This document shows, piece by piece, positions 7,865 through 19,400 of a DNA stretch of 64,000 nucleotides. Source of the stretch: Phycisphaerae bacterium (GTDB lineage Bacteria; Planctomycetota; Phycisphaerae; SM23-33); contig JASLNT010000067.1 in NCBI GenBank assembly GCA_030745875.1, positions 1-64,000 of the forward strand, written 5' to 3'. Below the pieces are notes generated by a model. It ran no database searches and was not told the origin of the DNA. It saw only the letters and a program-made list of their open reading frames with translations. Every line of letters starts with the position of its first letter. Position 1 is the stretch's first letter. The position numbers were made by a program, and so were the translations under genes.

Positions 7865-8797
7865 CTACTTTGGCCTGCGACGACGTCTGGAGCCTTTGGC
7901 GGCATCCCTGGGGGAGCTCTTCCGACCGACCGCACCCCGGCGTGTCGAAGGACGCCTGGACGCATTGCCTCGCGACTTTGCTTGCGCCGATCCGCCCGTT
8001 TTGCGTCTGCCGGGCCTTCGTTTTCGGTGCGGCGAGGCGGCGGCTGAGCTTTTTCCGGTGTCTTGCGAAGGGCCCTTGAATAGAACAGCTACTTCCTTCG
8101 GGGTCAACACGCGGAAGTTTCCAACCTTTACACCGCGATCGGTTATCGCTCCGATTGCCGTGCGTCTGAGTTTGAACACTTTGTGCCCGAGCCTGGCCAG
8201 TAGGCGTCGAATCTCCCTGTTTCGACCTTCCCTCAGTGTGATCTCCAGCACGCTGCGATCGTGCCCTCTGCGAAGGGATTTGACCATCAGACCGGACGTC
8301 TTGCGTCCGTCAAGATACGCAGGAGCCTTCAACTGGGCCATCTGCTTCTCGTCAAGCCGCCCGGCGATCTCCACGACGTATGTCTTGGGTATACCGTGTT
8401 TTGGATGAGTCAGATGCTGGGTCAACTCGCCATCATTGGTCATGACGATCAGGCCCGTGGAGTCCATATCAAGTCGTCCGACGCAATGGACGCCTCGCGG
8501 GGCGTCTTTGATCAGATCGATCGCCCTACGGCGCCCTGCGGGGTCCTGCTGCGTGCAAACGGCGCCCTGGGGCTTGTTGAGAAGGTAGTAGACCTTGTCA
8601 GGCGGTCTGGTGTCGACGACCATACCGTCCAGTCTGATTTCATCGCCGCCGACGTCCACCAACACGGGCAGTTTCGTACGGGTCCGACCGTTGACCGACA
8701 CACGCCCTTCCTGGACCATCTCCTCCACTGCGCGCCTTGACGCCACGCCAAGTTCCGACAGGAGCTTCTGAATACGCACTTTCTTAGCTTTGCTCAT
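7865..8797 (-). CDS. RsuA/RluB-family pseudouridine synthase
   Basis: A 310-residue rRNA pseudouridine synthase. The N-terminal S4 RNA-binding domain (VRIQKLLSELGVASRRAVE) is followed by the catalytic domain with GRLDMDSTGLIVMTNDGEL, whose Asp after GRL is the catalytic residue, and later REGRNREIRRL. The C-terminal tail of about 55 residues is extremely rich in Arg, Lys and Ser, which suits RNA binding. Likely target is 23S or 16S rRNA; the exact site cannot be told. The start at 8797 is the first Met before the S4 domain; upstream in-frame sequence to 8989 overlaps manA and looks non-coding. Confidence 0.92.
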   Translation of the reverse strand: MSKAKKVRIQKLLSELGVASRRAVEEMVQEGRVSVNGRTRTKLPVLVDVGGDEIRLDGMVVDTRPPDKVYYLLNKPQGAVCTQQDPAGRRRAIDLIKDAPRGVHCVGRLDMDSTGLIVMTNDGELTQHLTHPKHGIPKTYVVEIAGRLDEKQMAQLKAPAYLDGRKTSGLMVKSLRRGHDRSVLEITLREGRNREIRRLLARLGHKVFKLRRTAIGAITDRGVKVGNFRVLTPKEVAVLFKGPSQDTGKSSAAASPHRKRRPGRRKTGGSAQAKSRGNASRRPSTRRGAVGRKSSPRDAAKGSRRRRRPK

Positions 8798-8828
8798 AGT
8801 TCTATTTCTGCAGTGAGGCTTATGTTCA

Positions 8829-9797
8829 TCACGCACTTTCGGGCAGAGTGATCTCCAGAAAGCTGCAACCGTTCGTATTCCTAATGCTCCCATCTGACAA
8901 GGACGCGGGCAGGACAAGCGTATCCCCGGCCGCCGCGACGGTAACCGGAGCGACAGGCCCGGAGTGCTGGAATTCAATATCTCCTTCACCGGACAACAGC
9001 ATTATCGCAACGCACTTTCCGGGCGGTGTTGCGTACGCCTCACCAGGTTTCAGAACGCGGTGGGCGACTGTAAAAAACTCGGTGACCAGCAGGGTGTCTC
9101 CATCCGCCCCGGGAGACACGTCGTCAGCGGGCGCAAAGTGAATACACTGCATCGAGCGATCGATGTGAATTTCCCTGCCTCTTCCCCAGTCGGTGACGCG
9201 ATAAGTGGTGTCCGATGGGGTCTGCACTTCAGCGACCACAAGACCCGGGCCCACCGCGTGAACCGTACCGGCGGGAAGGTAATGGAAGTCCCCCGCCGCC
9301 AGGTCGCACCGCTTCACCAGCTTCTCGACAGTATCGTTTTCGATGCCTTCGCGGAACTGCTCTGGCCCTACTCCGGGGGCGAGCCCTTTGTAAATGTACC
9401 CGTCGCGACTGTCGACTACGTACCAGCATTCGGTTTTAAGAGCGGCTCCGCGTATTTCCTGTGATGCTTCGGCGTCCGGATGGACCTGGAGCGAAAGGAT
9501 GTCATTAGCGTCGAGCAGTTTCAGAAGCAGTGGAAAGCGTCCGTTGTCCAACGGTTTGGCTCGCCCGAGCAACTCCGGGCCCAGCGTGCGGGTAAGGTCG
9601 GTGAGGTTCGTACCGGCCAGCGGACCATTCGACACCACGCTGGTCCCAACGTCGAGGTCCGCCAGCTCCCAACTCTCACCAATAGATGCGCCCGCGGGCA
9701 GTTCTCGCCCAAACAGGCGTTCGAGATTTCGACCGCCCCATATCTTCTCGATGTATATGGGGTCAAATCTATACGGATATATTTGGGAAACACTCAT
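8829..9797 (-). CDS. manA: Mannose-6-phosphate isomerase, type I
   Basis: A 322-residue cupin-type phosphomannose isomerase that interconverts mannose 6-phosphate and fructose 6-phosphate. Visible family blocks are KIWGGRNLERLFG, GESWELAD, the zinc-site region LSLQVHPDA, and PAGTVHAVGPGLVVAEVQ. The start at 9797 (MSVSQIYPY) has an AAGGA-like site upstream. It lies 31 bases before the pseudouridine synthase on the same strand. Confidence 0.92.
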   Translation of the reverse strand: MSVSQIYPYRFDPIYIEKIWGGRNLERLFGRELPAGASIGESWELADLDVGTSVVSNGPLAGTNLTDLTRTLGPELLGRAKPLDNGRFPLLLKLLDANDILSLQVHPDAEASQEIRGAALKTECWYVVDSRDGYIYKGLAPGVGPEQFREGIENDTVEKLVKRCDLAAGDFHYLPAGTVHAVGPGLVVAEVQTPSDTTYRVTDWGRGREIHIDRSMQCIHFAPADDVSPGADGDTLLVTEFFTVAHRVLKPGEAYATPPGKCVAIMLLSGEGDIEFQHSGPVAPVTVAAAGDTLVLPASLSDGSIRNTNGCSFLEITLPESA

Positions 9798-10456
9798 GTC
9801 AGTATTCCTTCGGAATATCATACAATCCAAACAATCGACTGCGATGCCTCGGTGAAAAGGATAATACCTTATAGCAGTTCCGCATTACATTCCAAAGTTG
9901 ACGCAATACAATTCTCGCCGGTTCGCCTGGACGCTAACCAACTGTCGTGCATGGGTGTGAATCGATGAAGTGACGGACGCAAAAAAATGGCGCCGCCTAG
10001 CGGCTGTTCTGTTCATGCCGCATTGCTGCAACAAGACCAAAACAAGCCGCTTGGCGGCCAAGTCATTCGCTCCTCCAAAAGCGAGGAGACTTCTACGCCG
10101 GCCCCTCAGCCGACGCAGCCTATACGGCAAAGAGCGATGAGCTTCAACTGGACAGGTCAGACGTCGCCTGATCCAGCTATTCCTATTCTATCCAATGTCA
10201 CGAATATGCCAAGGGGTCTGGCGGAAAAATAGGCGGTTTACCTTAAAATTTAGCGATTTCAATCTTGCCGCCCCCCCCGCTGCTGCGGACATTTTCCCCT
10301 CTTTTTACACAAATCATGTATAAATGTAGTCACAAATCATGTTTAGGCCAGATCCACCCCGGATATGCGACATTTCGGAACTGCTACAGCCTACTTGCAC
10401 GGTTTCGTTGACAATCCGCGTGTCTGTTGCGTTTCGTCTCGATAATCATCGCAATC
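9798..10456. other. Gene-free 650-base stretch with repeats
   Basis: No open frame here looks real. It holds GCCGC-CTA-GCGGC at 9992-10004 and GCCGC-TTG-GCGGC at 10046-10058. These are two mini-hairpins that can also pair with each other, and the first is followed on the minus strand by GCCATTTTTTT, so it could terminate a minus-strand transcript. A direct repeat lies at 10308-10342 and a C-tract near 10271-10278. Confidence 0.5.
10308..10342. repeat. 12-bp direct repeat, 23 bases apart
   Basis: CACAAATCATGT occurs at 10308-10319 and 10331-10342, a spacing of about two helical turns. This geometry suits binding of a dimeric regulator on one face of DNA, possibly for manA on the minus strand. 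No regulator is known. Confidence 0.45.
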
Positions 10457-12625
10457 CTACCGTTTTTCAGGGATAACGGGCGGGTTTGGGAGTTCTCTGG
10501 CGAGCTTCGCCCAGTCGTCGGTTCCGTATACGCCCGCTTTACTGTAATCAAACGGTTTGAACCCGATCTTCGCGGCGGTGGATGCGCCTTTCCGGAGATA
10601 GAAGTTGAACTTATCGGGGTCGACGAATTGCGGATCGGCGATAATAGAGCCTCGGTCGCGCCCTTTGGCCTGCCAGGCCTTCAGGTCCATCCCCGCGAAC
10701 GTTACGGGTTTGCCCGCGCAGTTGAAGTAGAGATTATCCGACATTTTGACGTTGATCTTTGTCCATGGCCCGTGCAGGAGTTTCGCGGTGCGGTAGAACA
10801 CGATGTTGTTCTTCAGGGTAAACGACAGGTGTTTCTCAACACGCGTGGCGCGGATCTGGCAGAGTTCGCTGAACGCCAGGATGTTGTTTCGGATCACATT
10901 TTCGCGTCCGTAATGCTGGTGGAAGGATCCGTCCTTTACGTTGTAGACGAGATTGTTGGCCATCTCTATGCCCGTGCTGCCCTCGTCGGTGTAGAGCCCC
11001 CACCCGCCGTACGAGTACGACCATACGTCATGAATGCGGTTGTTGTTGACGGTCGTGCCCTGACTGGGTCCCAGCGTATAGACGCCGCCCATATCGCTGA
11101 GCACGCCGTATCCGATGTGATGGATGTGGTTGAAGTCGATCTTGTTCCGCTTGGCCAGCGATTCGGCGTACCCCCACCGCCATCCAACCGATATCCCGGT
11201 GTAGTAAAGGCGGCCGATATCGTTGTGTGTGACCTTGTTGTCTCCGCTCTGGCCTATCCAGACGCCAACCGCACACGGGAAGATATGTCCGGCTGAGTGG
11301 ATAATGTTGTTGTCGGCGGTGATGTTGCTTGTTCGTTCGGCGGGGTTCTTTGCGATGGAGGTCTCGCCGATTCGTATACCACCGGCGCCAACATCATGGA
11401 TGAAGGTTCGGCGGACCGTCGAGTTGCTGCAGCCCTTGCGAAACCAGACCGCGTACGTGCCGATGTGAGCGATCTCGCAATCTTCTATGGTTACGTTCCT
11501 GGCTCCGTCGGCGATAACAACCGCATCGATAGGCGATGCGGCCTGGGAGGCTTCGAATCCTCCAGGCGGCGTGAGGTACTGTCCGTGTTGGAACGACAGG
11601 CCCTTGATCGTGACGTGTTCAACAAGTTTACCAGCCGCGGGGTCTCCGGCGATGACGACGAATTTGTCGAGCACGGGGGCTATGACTTCTGCAGTCGACA
11701 TATCCTGTTTGGCTAGGGGCTTGTAATACAGAACACCGTCTCGACTGAGGAACCACTCGCCGGGCGCGTCCAATGCGCCAAGGTAATTCTCCAGATGAAA
11801 ACGCGTACCTTTTCGCCACTTGTTCCACGGCTTCATTCGCTTACCGTCGGTGACGATCGAGCCTGAGGCCGCATCTATTGAACCGATGAATCTTCGCGTA
11901 TTGTCCCATTTGTGGAAGACCATCAGGTTTACATCACGCAACTGATTCTGCTTCAGCGTCAGCAGCGGTTTAATGTCTTCGTTGCGGAGTTTCACGGTCT
12001 GGCGGTGCGTGGGAGCTTTTGATTTCCGGTTGTTGGACTTGGAGTTCTTTAGCGTCTCCTCCTTCACATCCAGGAACGACATCCACGAGTCGTTGGGAGT
12101 CTTGGCGCGCGTCGCCCGCTTCCCATCTACGAATAGCTGGTCGAACCGCCACTTCCCCGCCGCCGCTTGCGGTATCGTCACCCGCCAGACACCGTTTGGA
12201 CCGCGTTTGAAACCGGTTATCCTTCGCCCCCCGGAGAATACCGGCTTGGCGCCATCGGCCGCCCGGTAGACAATCGGGTGCTTTTTCGTTCCGGTGTCGA
12301 AATTCGTCAGCACCAGGGTCTCAGATATGCGGTACGTCCCGTCCGCCACGATAACCGTAGCTGGAGACGCCAAAAAACCATCGGGGCTGGTCGACTTGAA
12401 CTTCCGTATGAGATTCCGCGCCGCGGTCAGCGAGACAAGCGGTCCGTCCGTCCCGCGTGCGTTGGGTTCGGCCAATCGCCCGGACCACTTATCATTGCCG
12501 TTCGGGCTAACGTAGATCGTAGTCGCCTCGACCGGGCTTGCGCAAAGCAGCAGCAAGACCACCAGCAACAGATACCGCAACGCAGAAGTAGATCGAACGT
12601 TTGAGACCGTCGCTGGCATGTTCAT
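10457..12625 (-). CDS. Secreted right-handed parallel beta-helix protein
   Basis: A 722-residue exported protein. It has a signal peptide ending near SPVEA, then [15 protein letters not shown], typical of the start of pectate-lyase-like/PbH1 proteins. A Cys-poor region with repeated N-rich rungs ([46 protein letters not shown]) marks the parallel beta-helix. It is probably a polysaccharide lyase or hydrolase, or a carbohydrate-binding surface protein; the substrate cannot be told. It starts six bases after the stop of the upstream haem/SUMF1 gene, so the two are probably coupled in one operon. Confidence 0.85.
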   Translation of the reverse strand: MNMPATVSNVRSTSALRYLLLVVLLLLCASPVEATTIYVSPNGNDKWSGRLAEPNARGTDGPLVSLTAARNLIRKFKSTSPDGFLASPATVIVADGTYRISETLVLTNFDTGTKKHPIVYRAADGAKPVFSGGRRITGFKRGPNGVWRVTIPQAAAGKWRFDQLFVDGKRATRAKTPNDSWMSFLDVKEETLKNSKSNNRKSKAPTHRQTVKLRNEDIKPLLTLKQNQLRDVNLMVFHKWDNTRRFIGSIDAASGSIVTDGKRMKPWNKWRKGTRFHLENYLGALDAPGEWFLSRDGVLYYKPLAKQDMSTAEVIAPVLDKFVVIAGDPAAGKLVEHVTIKGLSFQHGQYLTPPGGFEASQAASPIDAVVIADGARNVTIEDCEIAHIGTYAVWFRKGCSNSTVRRTFIHDVGAGGIRIGETSIAKNPAERTSNITADNNIIHSAGHIFPCAVGVWIGQSGDNKVTHNDIGRLYYTGISVGWRWGYAESLAKRNKIDFNHIHHIGYGVLSDMGGVYTLGPSQGTTVNNNRIHDVWSYSYGGWGLYTDEGSTGIEMANNLVYNVKDGSFHQHYGRENVIRNNILAFSELCQIRATRVEKHLSFTLKNNIVFYRTAKLLHGPWTKINVKMSDNLYFNCAGKPVTFAGMDLKAWQAKGRDRGSIIADPQFVDPDKFNFYLRKGASTAAKIGFKPFDYSKAGVYGTDDWAKLARELPNPPVIPEKR

Positions 12626-12631
12626 ACTTGC

Positions 12632-15600
12632 TTATTTCACCTCGCAGATTACGCGGAAACCAACGTTGTAGACTTTCTGGTGAGCCTGGTAAGGCAAGCG
12701 ATATGACGATGTCGACCGCTTGGGCCGATCGTGCCACGACCCGCCGCGAACGGCCTTGGCGCCTTTGGCGTCTAGAGCGTTCCGCCCGTCGGTGTCTTTG
12801 TACGGATAGGCCTTAAAAGCCGAACGCGTCCACTCGGCGACGTTGCCGTGCATGTCCTTCAGGCCCCAGGCGTTGGCTGTGTACTTTCCGACGGAGCAGA
12901 CGATCATCTGGCCGTCGGAGAAGGTCTTGTCGGCGATGAAGGGCGTAAGATTGCCATTGCCCGTGCCCTGCCGCTTGGCGGCGCTGCTGTCGGCGAAGTT
13001 GGCGAACTTGCCGTAGTCGCTATCGACCGCGCCGAACGACATGGGCGTGCTGGTCCCGGCGCGGCAGGCCCATTCCCACTGTGCTTCGGTGGGCAGGGAT
13101 ATTGACGCGCCTGCCTTCTTGCCAAGCCAGGCGCAGAACGCGTTGGCCTCGGCCCAACTGATGCGGATTACGGGCTGGTCGGGTGAGTTTGCGGTCCAGC
13201 CCGGGTTGCCCTGGTCCTTGCCCGCCCGGTCGATGTATCTGCTGTCGTGGTCGGCGTCGAAGGCGGCGTACTGCTTGTTGGTCACCTCGAACGTTCCGAT
13301 CCAGAAGGGTTTGTCGATTTTCACGCGTGCGACCTGGCGTTCGTCGATGTCGCCTGTCGCCTCGCCCATGACAAACTCACCGGCCGGGATGAGTCGCAAC
13401 TCCATCGTCACCCCTTCGGCCAGTTCAATGGTTTTGGTGGTTTCTTTGCCGGCGGCCGTCTGCTTCGCCGCCGCTGCTGCTGCGTCAAAAGGCCATCCGC
13501 TTACTTTCGGGACAGTGATCTTCGGCAGGGTGAGTTTTGCGGGCATAATCGGCTTGATGCCTTCCGGGGCCGGAGCTCCCATGAATTCGGGATCGATGTC
13601 CACAAAGGCGTACTGTTTCTGGAGTTCGCGATACCGCTTGGAAATCCCGGCGACTCTCTTCTCGCCGCGTGATTCGGTCCACGATGCGTGGTACGGGATG
13701 TTCAGATCATGCCACGTCTGCAGGCGATTCAGCGCCTCGGCGGGCAGTTTGACATTGTTGTGCCCCTTGGCGAGCATCTGCATGAGTTCGCTGGTCGAAG
13801 AGTGATACTCCATCGGCTTGAACATGTGGTAATCGCTCTCGGGCCCGGGCCGGCGGATGTAAAGCTGGAGCGTGTTGTAGGCGGTGTTGGCTTTTGTGCT
13901 TCTGGTGGCGAAGTCAGCGGCGCCTTTGGTCTTGCCGTCATGGCAACCGACGCAATACTTGTCGAGCACGGGCTGAACCTCGCGCCTGAACCCGAACCCC
14001 CTTGCCGGACCGTTCCAGGGCGTAATCTTCGCCGGGGGCTTCAGGCCGGCCATTGTTCGCGTGGGAGACGGAGCCTCCTTGGACGCTTCGTGGCAGCCCA
14101 CGCAGGACAGGGCCTCGCCGGGCATCGCCGTCAGCCAACTTCGCATAAGCTGCAGCGACGCGCCTTTTTCGTCAAGAGGCTGGAGCGAGATCGGCGTGTT
14201 TGCCGGTACGCGGAACATCGCCGAACCGTCTTTCTCGACAGGCACGGTTCCGAGCAGGCGTTTGACGTCCCAACCGCTCTCAGTACCGAAACACGTGTGT
14301 CCGCCCATGCCGCGATAACCGTAGACGTACGTGAACACCCGCATCTTCTTGACCGTGCCTTTGGGCACGCCCTTGAGGCCGGGCCCGTTGTAAACGCTCT
14401 GAACGTAGAGGACAGCGTCCTTCATGTCGGGGTTGAGTTTGCTGGGGATTGCAGGCGGCTGCTTCGTTGCGCGAAGCGGGACCGGCTCGACCAGCGAATT
14501 ACCGGGAATCGTTTTGATCAGCAGCATATTGTCGAACACGTCCACGAGGTAGATTCCCCAGTCCTTGCTCCCTCTCTGTACGGGGCGCGATGCGAAGTAA
14601 TACTTCTCATCCAGCGGGAACGGATGAATAAACAGCGGCCAGCTCCCGTTGACCAGCCCGTCGCGAATGATCGGCTCGACGGTCTTGCCGTATCCGGGAA
14701 TGCGCTGGACCACGCCGTCGGCCTCGTGAGTGCCCTTGGCGGTGTCGAAGAGAATCATCTCGCCCATTCGCGGAATACCGTGATGTCCGCCGATAATCCC
14801 GACGAATTTCGACGTACTGCCCGGAATCGGCCGGGCGAAGAACAGCGAGTTGGGCCAATACGAATTGCTGCCGTAATAAGCCACCTGGTTCGTCCCGTCG
14901 GGGTTCATCGACATCATCACTCGCGTGAAGTAGTGCGGCGTGTCGGTGTATTCCCAACGGAGGTACATCACGCGTCCGTTGGGCATAAGCGTCGGGCACC
15001 AGTCGTGGTCCTGCTCGAAACAGAGCATGCGGGTCTTCTTGCTGGTCGGGTTGTACAGGGCCATGTTGGCTACGTGGGACCCGCCGCCGATGCAGGGCAC
15101 GCCCTGCATATTTGCGGTCGATGTGTACATCACGTTCCCGTCGGGCAGGTAGCAGGGATCGTAGCTGCTGACGTCCTTGTGCTCGGACGGAGTGACCTGC
15201 TTGACGTTCTTCCCGTCAACGCCTACTTCATATATCTGCCAATCCTTGCCGTCCTTAGGCATCGAAAAGAGCATTTTTGTGGCGTCGAAGTGGAGGTCAA
15301 CATCACCTACGAAAGCCCCCTTCTCTGGTGTGTAGATCGTGGTGATCTCGCCTTCGGGGCTAATCGGCGAGAGATACGCGATTTCGTTGGTGTGCCCGGT
15401 CTTGCCAATGGCGGTGTTGCTGAGCCAGTTGTTGACAAGAAACTTGTTCTTTGAGTCCCGCTTGACCAGCAGAAGCTTGTCGAAATCAAGCAGCGGATTG
15501 GCCAGCAGCGCTTCGTACGCAAGCGCCTTGAGCTTCTCTTCGTCAGGGGTTTCTTTGAGTTTTGTCAGGCGTGCGAGGAACACCGGGCCCTTGGAGTATT

Positions 15601-16273
15601 TCTTCGGATAGCTCTTGGAAAGGTCCGTGATCGCCCGTTCAAGCGATACTACGGTGATGTCCGGACCGCTGTGTTTAGGCGGGCTGGAGCGGCTTGTGCG
15701 TCTGGGGGCGCGGGTTTTCGTTAACTCCTGTACGCGGAAGTAAACGCCCGAAGCCCCGCTGCGATTGTAGACCTTGATCAGCAACTGGTTCTCACCCTTC
15801 TTCAGCGGGAGCTTGGCGACATTTGCATCGGCGCCCACGCCGCGCGGTACGTCAGCTATAAAGAGCTGTTTCCCATTAAGCCACGCCGCGCCGCCGTCAT
15901 CGCTGCCGAAACCGCCTGTTACGGTGATGTCAGCCTTTGCGGTGATCGTGCGGTAGAAATACTGCGAGGTGTCGCCGGGTATCTTGAGTGAGTGAACGAC
16001 CCCGTCCTTCAGTTCGGGCATCAAATTCCACAGTGTCTTGCCGCCGACGGTCTTGGCCTTGATGTCAACACGCCTCTCGGGGAACTCGGCCTGGGTCAGC
16101 TTGCACTTCACAGTCCCGCTGGCGTACCACGGGCCAAGTTTCACCAAACTCTTGACGTTTGCAGTTTTGCCTTTGGGCGCCGCCGCCGCGGGCGATACAA
16201 GCAGACCGACGGCCAGTAGCACCGATAATGCGGCCGCGAGGCGTTTGCAGGTCGAGAAGTACTTGATATTCAT
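12632..16273 (-). CDS. Secreted HzsA-like/dihaem cytochrome/SUMF1 protein (copy A)
   Basis: A 1213-residue exported protein. The signal peptide covers about residues 1-32. An N-terminal region to about 200 (KLGPWYASG, GGFGSDDGGAAWLNGK) looks like a carbohydrate-binding-type beta domain. A central propeller-like region to about 690 resembles the hydrazine synthase alpha subunit family. Two c-type haem motifs CVGCH lie at residues 724-728 and 774-778. A C-terminal SUMF1 domain starts near 960 (RLIPAGEFVMG, MHGNVAEWT, VRGGSWHD, NVGFRV). The SUMF1 part lacks the cysteines of formylglycine-generating enzymes, so sulfatase activation is unlikely. It may act as a periplasmic redox or binding protein. 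It is a tandem paralogue of 16408-20028. Confidence 0.85.
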   Translation of the reverse strand: MNIKYFSTCKRLAAALSVLLAVGLLVSPAAAAPKGKTANVKSLVKLGPWYASGTVKCKLTQAEFPERRVDIKAKTVGGKTLWNLMPELKDGVVHSLKIPGDTSQYFYRTITAKADITVTGGFGSDDGGAAWLNGKQLFIADVPRGVGADANVAKLPLKKGENQLLIKVYNRSGASGVYFRVQELTKTRAPRRTSRSSPPKHSGPDITVVSLERAITDLSKSYPKKYSKGPVFLARLTKLKETPDEEKLKALAYEALLANPLLDFDKLLLVKRDSKNKFLVNNWLSNTAIGKTGHTNEIAYLSPISPEGEITTIYTPEKGAFVGDVDLHFDATKMLFSMPKDGKDWQIYEVGVDGKNVKQVTPSEHKDVSSYDPCYLPDGNVMYTSTANMQGVPCIGGGSHVANMALYNPTSKKTRMLCFEQDHDWCPTLMPNGRVMYLRWEYTDTPHYFTRVMMSMNPDGTNQVAYYGSNSYWPNSLFFARPIPGSTSKFVGIIGGHHGIPRMGEMILFDTAKGTHEADGVVQRIPGYGKTVEPIIRDGLVNGSWPLFIHPFPLDEKYYFASRPVQRGSKDWGIYLVDVFDNMLLIKTIPGNSLVEPVPLRATKQPPAIPSKLNPDMKDAVLYVQSVYNGPGLKGVPKGTVKKMRVFTYVYGYRGMGGHTCFGTESGWDVKRLLGTVPVEKDGSAMFRVPANTPISLQPLDEKGASLQLMRSWLTAMPGEALSCVGCHEASKEAPSPTRTMAGLKPPAKITPWNGPARGFGFRREVQPVLDKYCVGCHDGKTKGAADFATRSTKANTAYNTLQLYIRRPGPESDYHMFKPMEYHSSTSELMQMLAKGHNNVKLPAEALNRLQTWHDLNIPYHASWTESRGEKRVAGISKRYRELQKQYAFVDIDPEFMGAPAPEGIKPIMPAKLTLPKITVPKVSGWPFDAAAAAAKQTAAGKETTKTIELAEGVTMELRLIPAGEFVMGEATGDIDERQVARVKIDKPFWIGTFEVTNKQYAAFDADHDSRYIDRAGKDQGNPGWTANSPDQPVIRISWAEANAFCAWLGKKAGASISLPTEAQWEWACRAGTSTPMSFGAVDSDYGKFANFADSSAAKRQGTGNGNLTPFIADKTFSDGQMIVCSVGKYTANAWGLKDMHGNVAEWTRSAFKAYPYKDTDGRNALDAKGAKAVRGGSWHDRPKRSTSSYRLPYQAHQKVYNVGFRVICEVK

Positions 16274-16364
16274 TGCAGGTTTCCTTAGTCCGGTTCGTTC
16301 TGGTTGACACAGTTAGCGGTTGTTTCGGCGTTAGGTCCATTAGCAACAAGGGCCCCGACGCCGG

Positions 16365-16373
16365 ATTATACCA
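16365..16373 (-). promoter_or_regulatory. Extended -10 promoter for copy A
   Basis: On the minus strand the sequence TGGTATAAT contains a perfect -10 (TATAAT, 16370-16365) preceded by the TG of an extended -10. A good -35 is not visible. It gives copy A and the beta-helix gene their own start, about 85 bases upstream of the ATG at 16273. Confidence 0.5.
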
Positions 16374-16407
16374 AACGTTCGAGGCCCATCGCTGATTTCG
16401 TATATTC

Positions 16408-19400
16408 CTACTTTACTTCACAGATCACCCGGAAGCCCACATTGTAGACTTTCTGGTGCGACTGGTAAGGCAGTCGGAACGAGGACGTCGCCCGCTTGGC
16501 TCGATCGTGCCACGATCCGCCGCGGACAACCTTGGCGCCCTTGTCGTTGAACGCTGAACTGGTCCATTCGGCGACATTACCGTGCATATCCTTCAGGCCC
16601 CAGGCGTTGGGGGCGTAATTGCCAACGCTGGTGACGATCGACTGCCCGTCGTTGAAGGTCTTGTCGGTGATGAACGGGGTCAGACGCCCCCTGCCGGTTC
16701 CCAGCTTCTTGGCGGCGGTAACGTCGGCGAGGTTAGCGAACTTACCGTAGTCGCTGTCGGCGGCGCCGAACGACATCGCAGTGCTGGTCCCCGCGCGGCA
16801 GGCCCATTCCCACTGTGCTTCGCTGGGGAGCGAAACAGCCATTCCGCTCTTCTTGCTCAACCAGGCGCAGAACGCGTTGGCCTCAGCCCAGCTAATGCGG
16901 ATGACCGGTTGGGTGGGTTGATTGGCAGGGAAGCCCGGGGTGCTCTGGTCCTTGCCCGCTCCGTCAATATATCTGCTGTCGTGTTCGGCGTCGAAGGCGG
17001 CATACTGGGCGTTGGTGACTTCGCAGGCGCCGATCCAGAACGCTTTGTCGATCTTCACCGCTGTGACGTTGCGCTCGTCGACGTCTCCGGTTGGATTGCC
17101 CATGACGAACTCACCGGCCGGGATCAACCGCATCTCCATCTTCAAACCGCCGGGCAACTCGATGGTTTTCGTTGTTGCGTTTCCGGCAGCGGTCTGTTTC
17201 GCAGCCGCAGCGGTTGCATCGAAGGGCCAACCAGTCACTTTCGGGACGGTGATTTTCGGCGGCTGGACCTTGGCGGGCATAATCGGCTTGATATTCGTTG
17301 GGGCGGGGGGCCCCATGAATTCCGGGTCGACATCCACAAAAGCGTACTGTTTTTGAAGCTCACGATAGCGTTTGTACATCCCGGCGATCTTCTTCTCGCC
17401 TCGCGACTCTGTCCACGAAGCGTGATACGGGATGTTCAGGTCATGCCACGTCTGCAGGCGATTCATTGCCGCCGCGGGGAGTTTCACATTGTTGTGCCCC
17501 TTGGCGAGCATCTGCATCAGTTCGCTGGTTGACGAGTGATATTCCATCGGCTTGAACATGTGGTAATCGCTCTCGGGTCCGGGGCGCCGAACGTAAAGCT
17601 GGAGCGTATTGTATGCGGTGTTCGCCTTGGTGCTTCGTGTGGCGAAGTCAGCGGCGCCCTTGGTTTTTCCGTCGTGGCAGCCGACACAGTACTTGTCGAG
17701 CACGGGTTGGACTTCACGCCTGAACCCGAACCCTCGCGCCGGACCGTTCCAGGGCGTGATCGTGGCTGGCGGTTTCAGACCGGCCATTGTTCGCGTCGGC
17801 GAGGGAGCTTCTTTGGACGTCTCGTGACAACCCACGCACGACAGCGCCTCACCGGGCATCGCGGTAAGCCAGCTTCGCATAAGCTGCAGCGACGCGCCGT
17901 TTTCGTCCAGCGGTTGCAGCGAGATCGGCGTGTTGGCCGGTACGCGGAACATCGCCGAACCGTCAGCATGCACAGGAACCGTGCCCAGTATCCGCTTGGC
18001 GTCCCAACCGCTTTCCGTGCCGAAACACGTGTGCCCGCCGACACCGCGATAACCGTAGGTGTAGGTGAAGACTCGCATCTTCTTCACCGTGCCTTTGGGC
18101 ACTCCCTTGAGCCCGGGTCCGTTGTAGACGCTCTGGACGTACAAGATGGCGTCTTTCATGTCGGGGTTAAGTTTGCTGGGGATCACCGGCGGGCTCTTTG
18201 TGGGGCGAAGCGGGAGGGGCTCGACCAGCGAACTGCCCGGAATAGACTTAAGCAGCAGCATGTTGTCCCACACGTCAACCAGGAATACGCCCCAGTCCTT
18301 GCTCCCCCGCGTGATCGGGCGCGAGGCCAGATAGTACTTCTCGTCCAGGGGCAAGGGGTGAATAAATAGAGGCCAGCTCCGGTCCACCAGGCGGTCGGCA
18401 ATGACGGGCTTGACGGGTTTCCCGTAGTCTCCGATACGCTGAACAACACCGTCGGCTTCGTGGGTGCCCTTGGCGGTGTCGAAAATCACCATTTCGCCCT
18501 TACGCGGAATACCGTGGTGTCCGCCCACGATCCCGACGAACTTGGTCGCCGTGCCCGGTACGGGGCGCGCGAAAAACAGCGAGTTAGGCCAGTACGAATT
18601 ACTACCGTAATACGCCACCTGGTTCGTCCCGTCAGGATTCATCGACATCATCACGCGTGTGAAGTAGTGCGGCGAGTCGGTGTACTCCCAGCGAAGGTAC
18701 ATCACCCGTCCATTAGGCATGAGGGTCGGGCACCAGTCGTGGTCCTGCTCGAAACAGAGCATTCGCGTCTTCTTGGTATTCGGATTGTACAGCGCCATAT
18801 TGGCTACGTGTGACCCGCCGCCAATGCACGGAACGCCCTGCATGTTGGCGGTCGACGTGTACATCACATTCCCATCCGGCAGGTAGCATGGATCGTAGTT
18901 GCTGACGTCACTGTGTTCAGAGGGCGTGACTTGCCTGAGGCCTTTCCCGTCTACGCCCACCTCGAATATCTGCCAATGATTCTGCGTATTGGGCATCGAG
19001 AACAGCATGGTCTTCCCATTAAAGTGCAGGTCTACGTCACCAACGAAGGCGCCCTTTTCAGGAGTGTACACCGTTGTGATCTCACCTTCGGGGCCTATTG
19101 GCGAGAGAATCGCGATTTCATTAGTGTGCCCGGTTTTGGGAATCGCAGTATTGCTAAGCCAATTGTTGACCAGGAACTTGTTCTTCGAGGCCCGCTTGAC
19201 CAGCAGTATCTTGTCAAAATCGAGCACGGGATTAGCCAGCAGCGCCTCGTAGGCCAGCGCCCTGAGCTTCGCCTCGTCAGGCGATGCTTTGAGTTTTGCA
19301 AGGCGTGCGAGAAACGCGGGGCCCTTGGAATACTTCGCTGGGTAGCTCTTGGACAGGTCCACGATTGCCCGTTCGAGCGATTCAACGGTGATGTCCGGAC

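Noticed and set aside
7772..8408. 211-residue + strand frame over the small-RNA candidate
   Set aside because: It runs antisense to the pseudouridine synthase for most of its length and begins inside the hairpin region; no domain.
12632..13400. SUMF1 domain as a formylglycine-generating enzyme
   Set aside because: The catalytic cysteine pair expected near RGGS and before the final NxGFR block is absent in both copies.
13688..15454. 588-residue + strand open frame opposite copy A
   Set aside because: Antisense shadow of the haem/SUMF1 gene; sequence low in hydrophobic core and no domain. The same applies to the long + frames at 10427-11296, 16582-17532 and 18913-19965.
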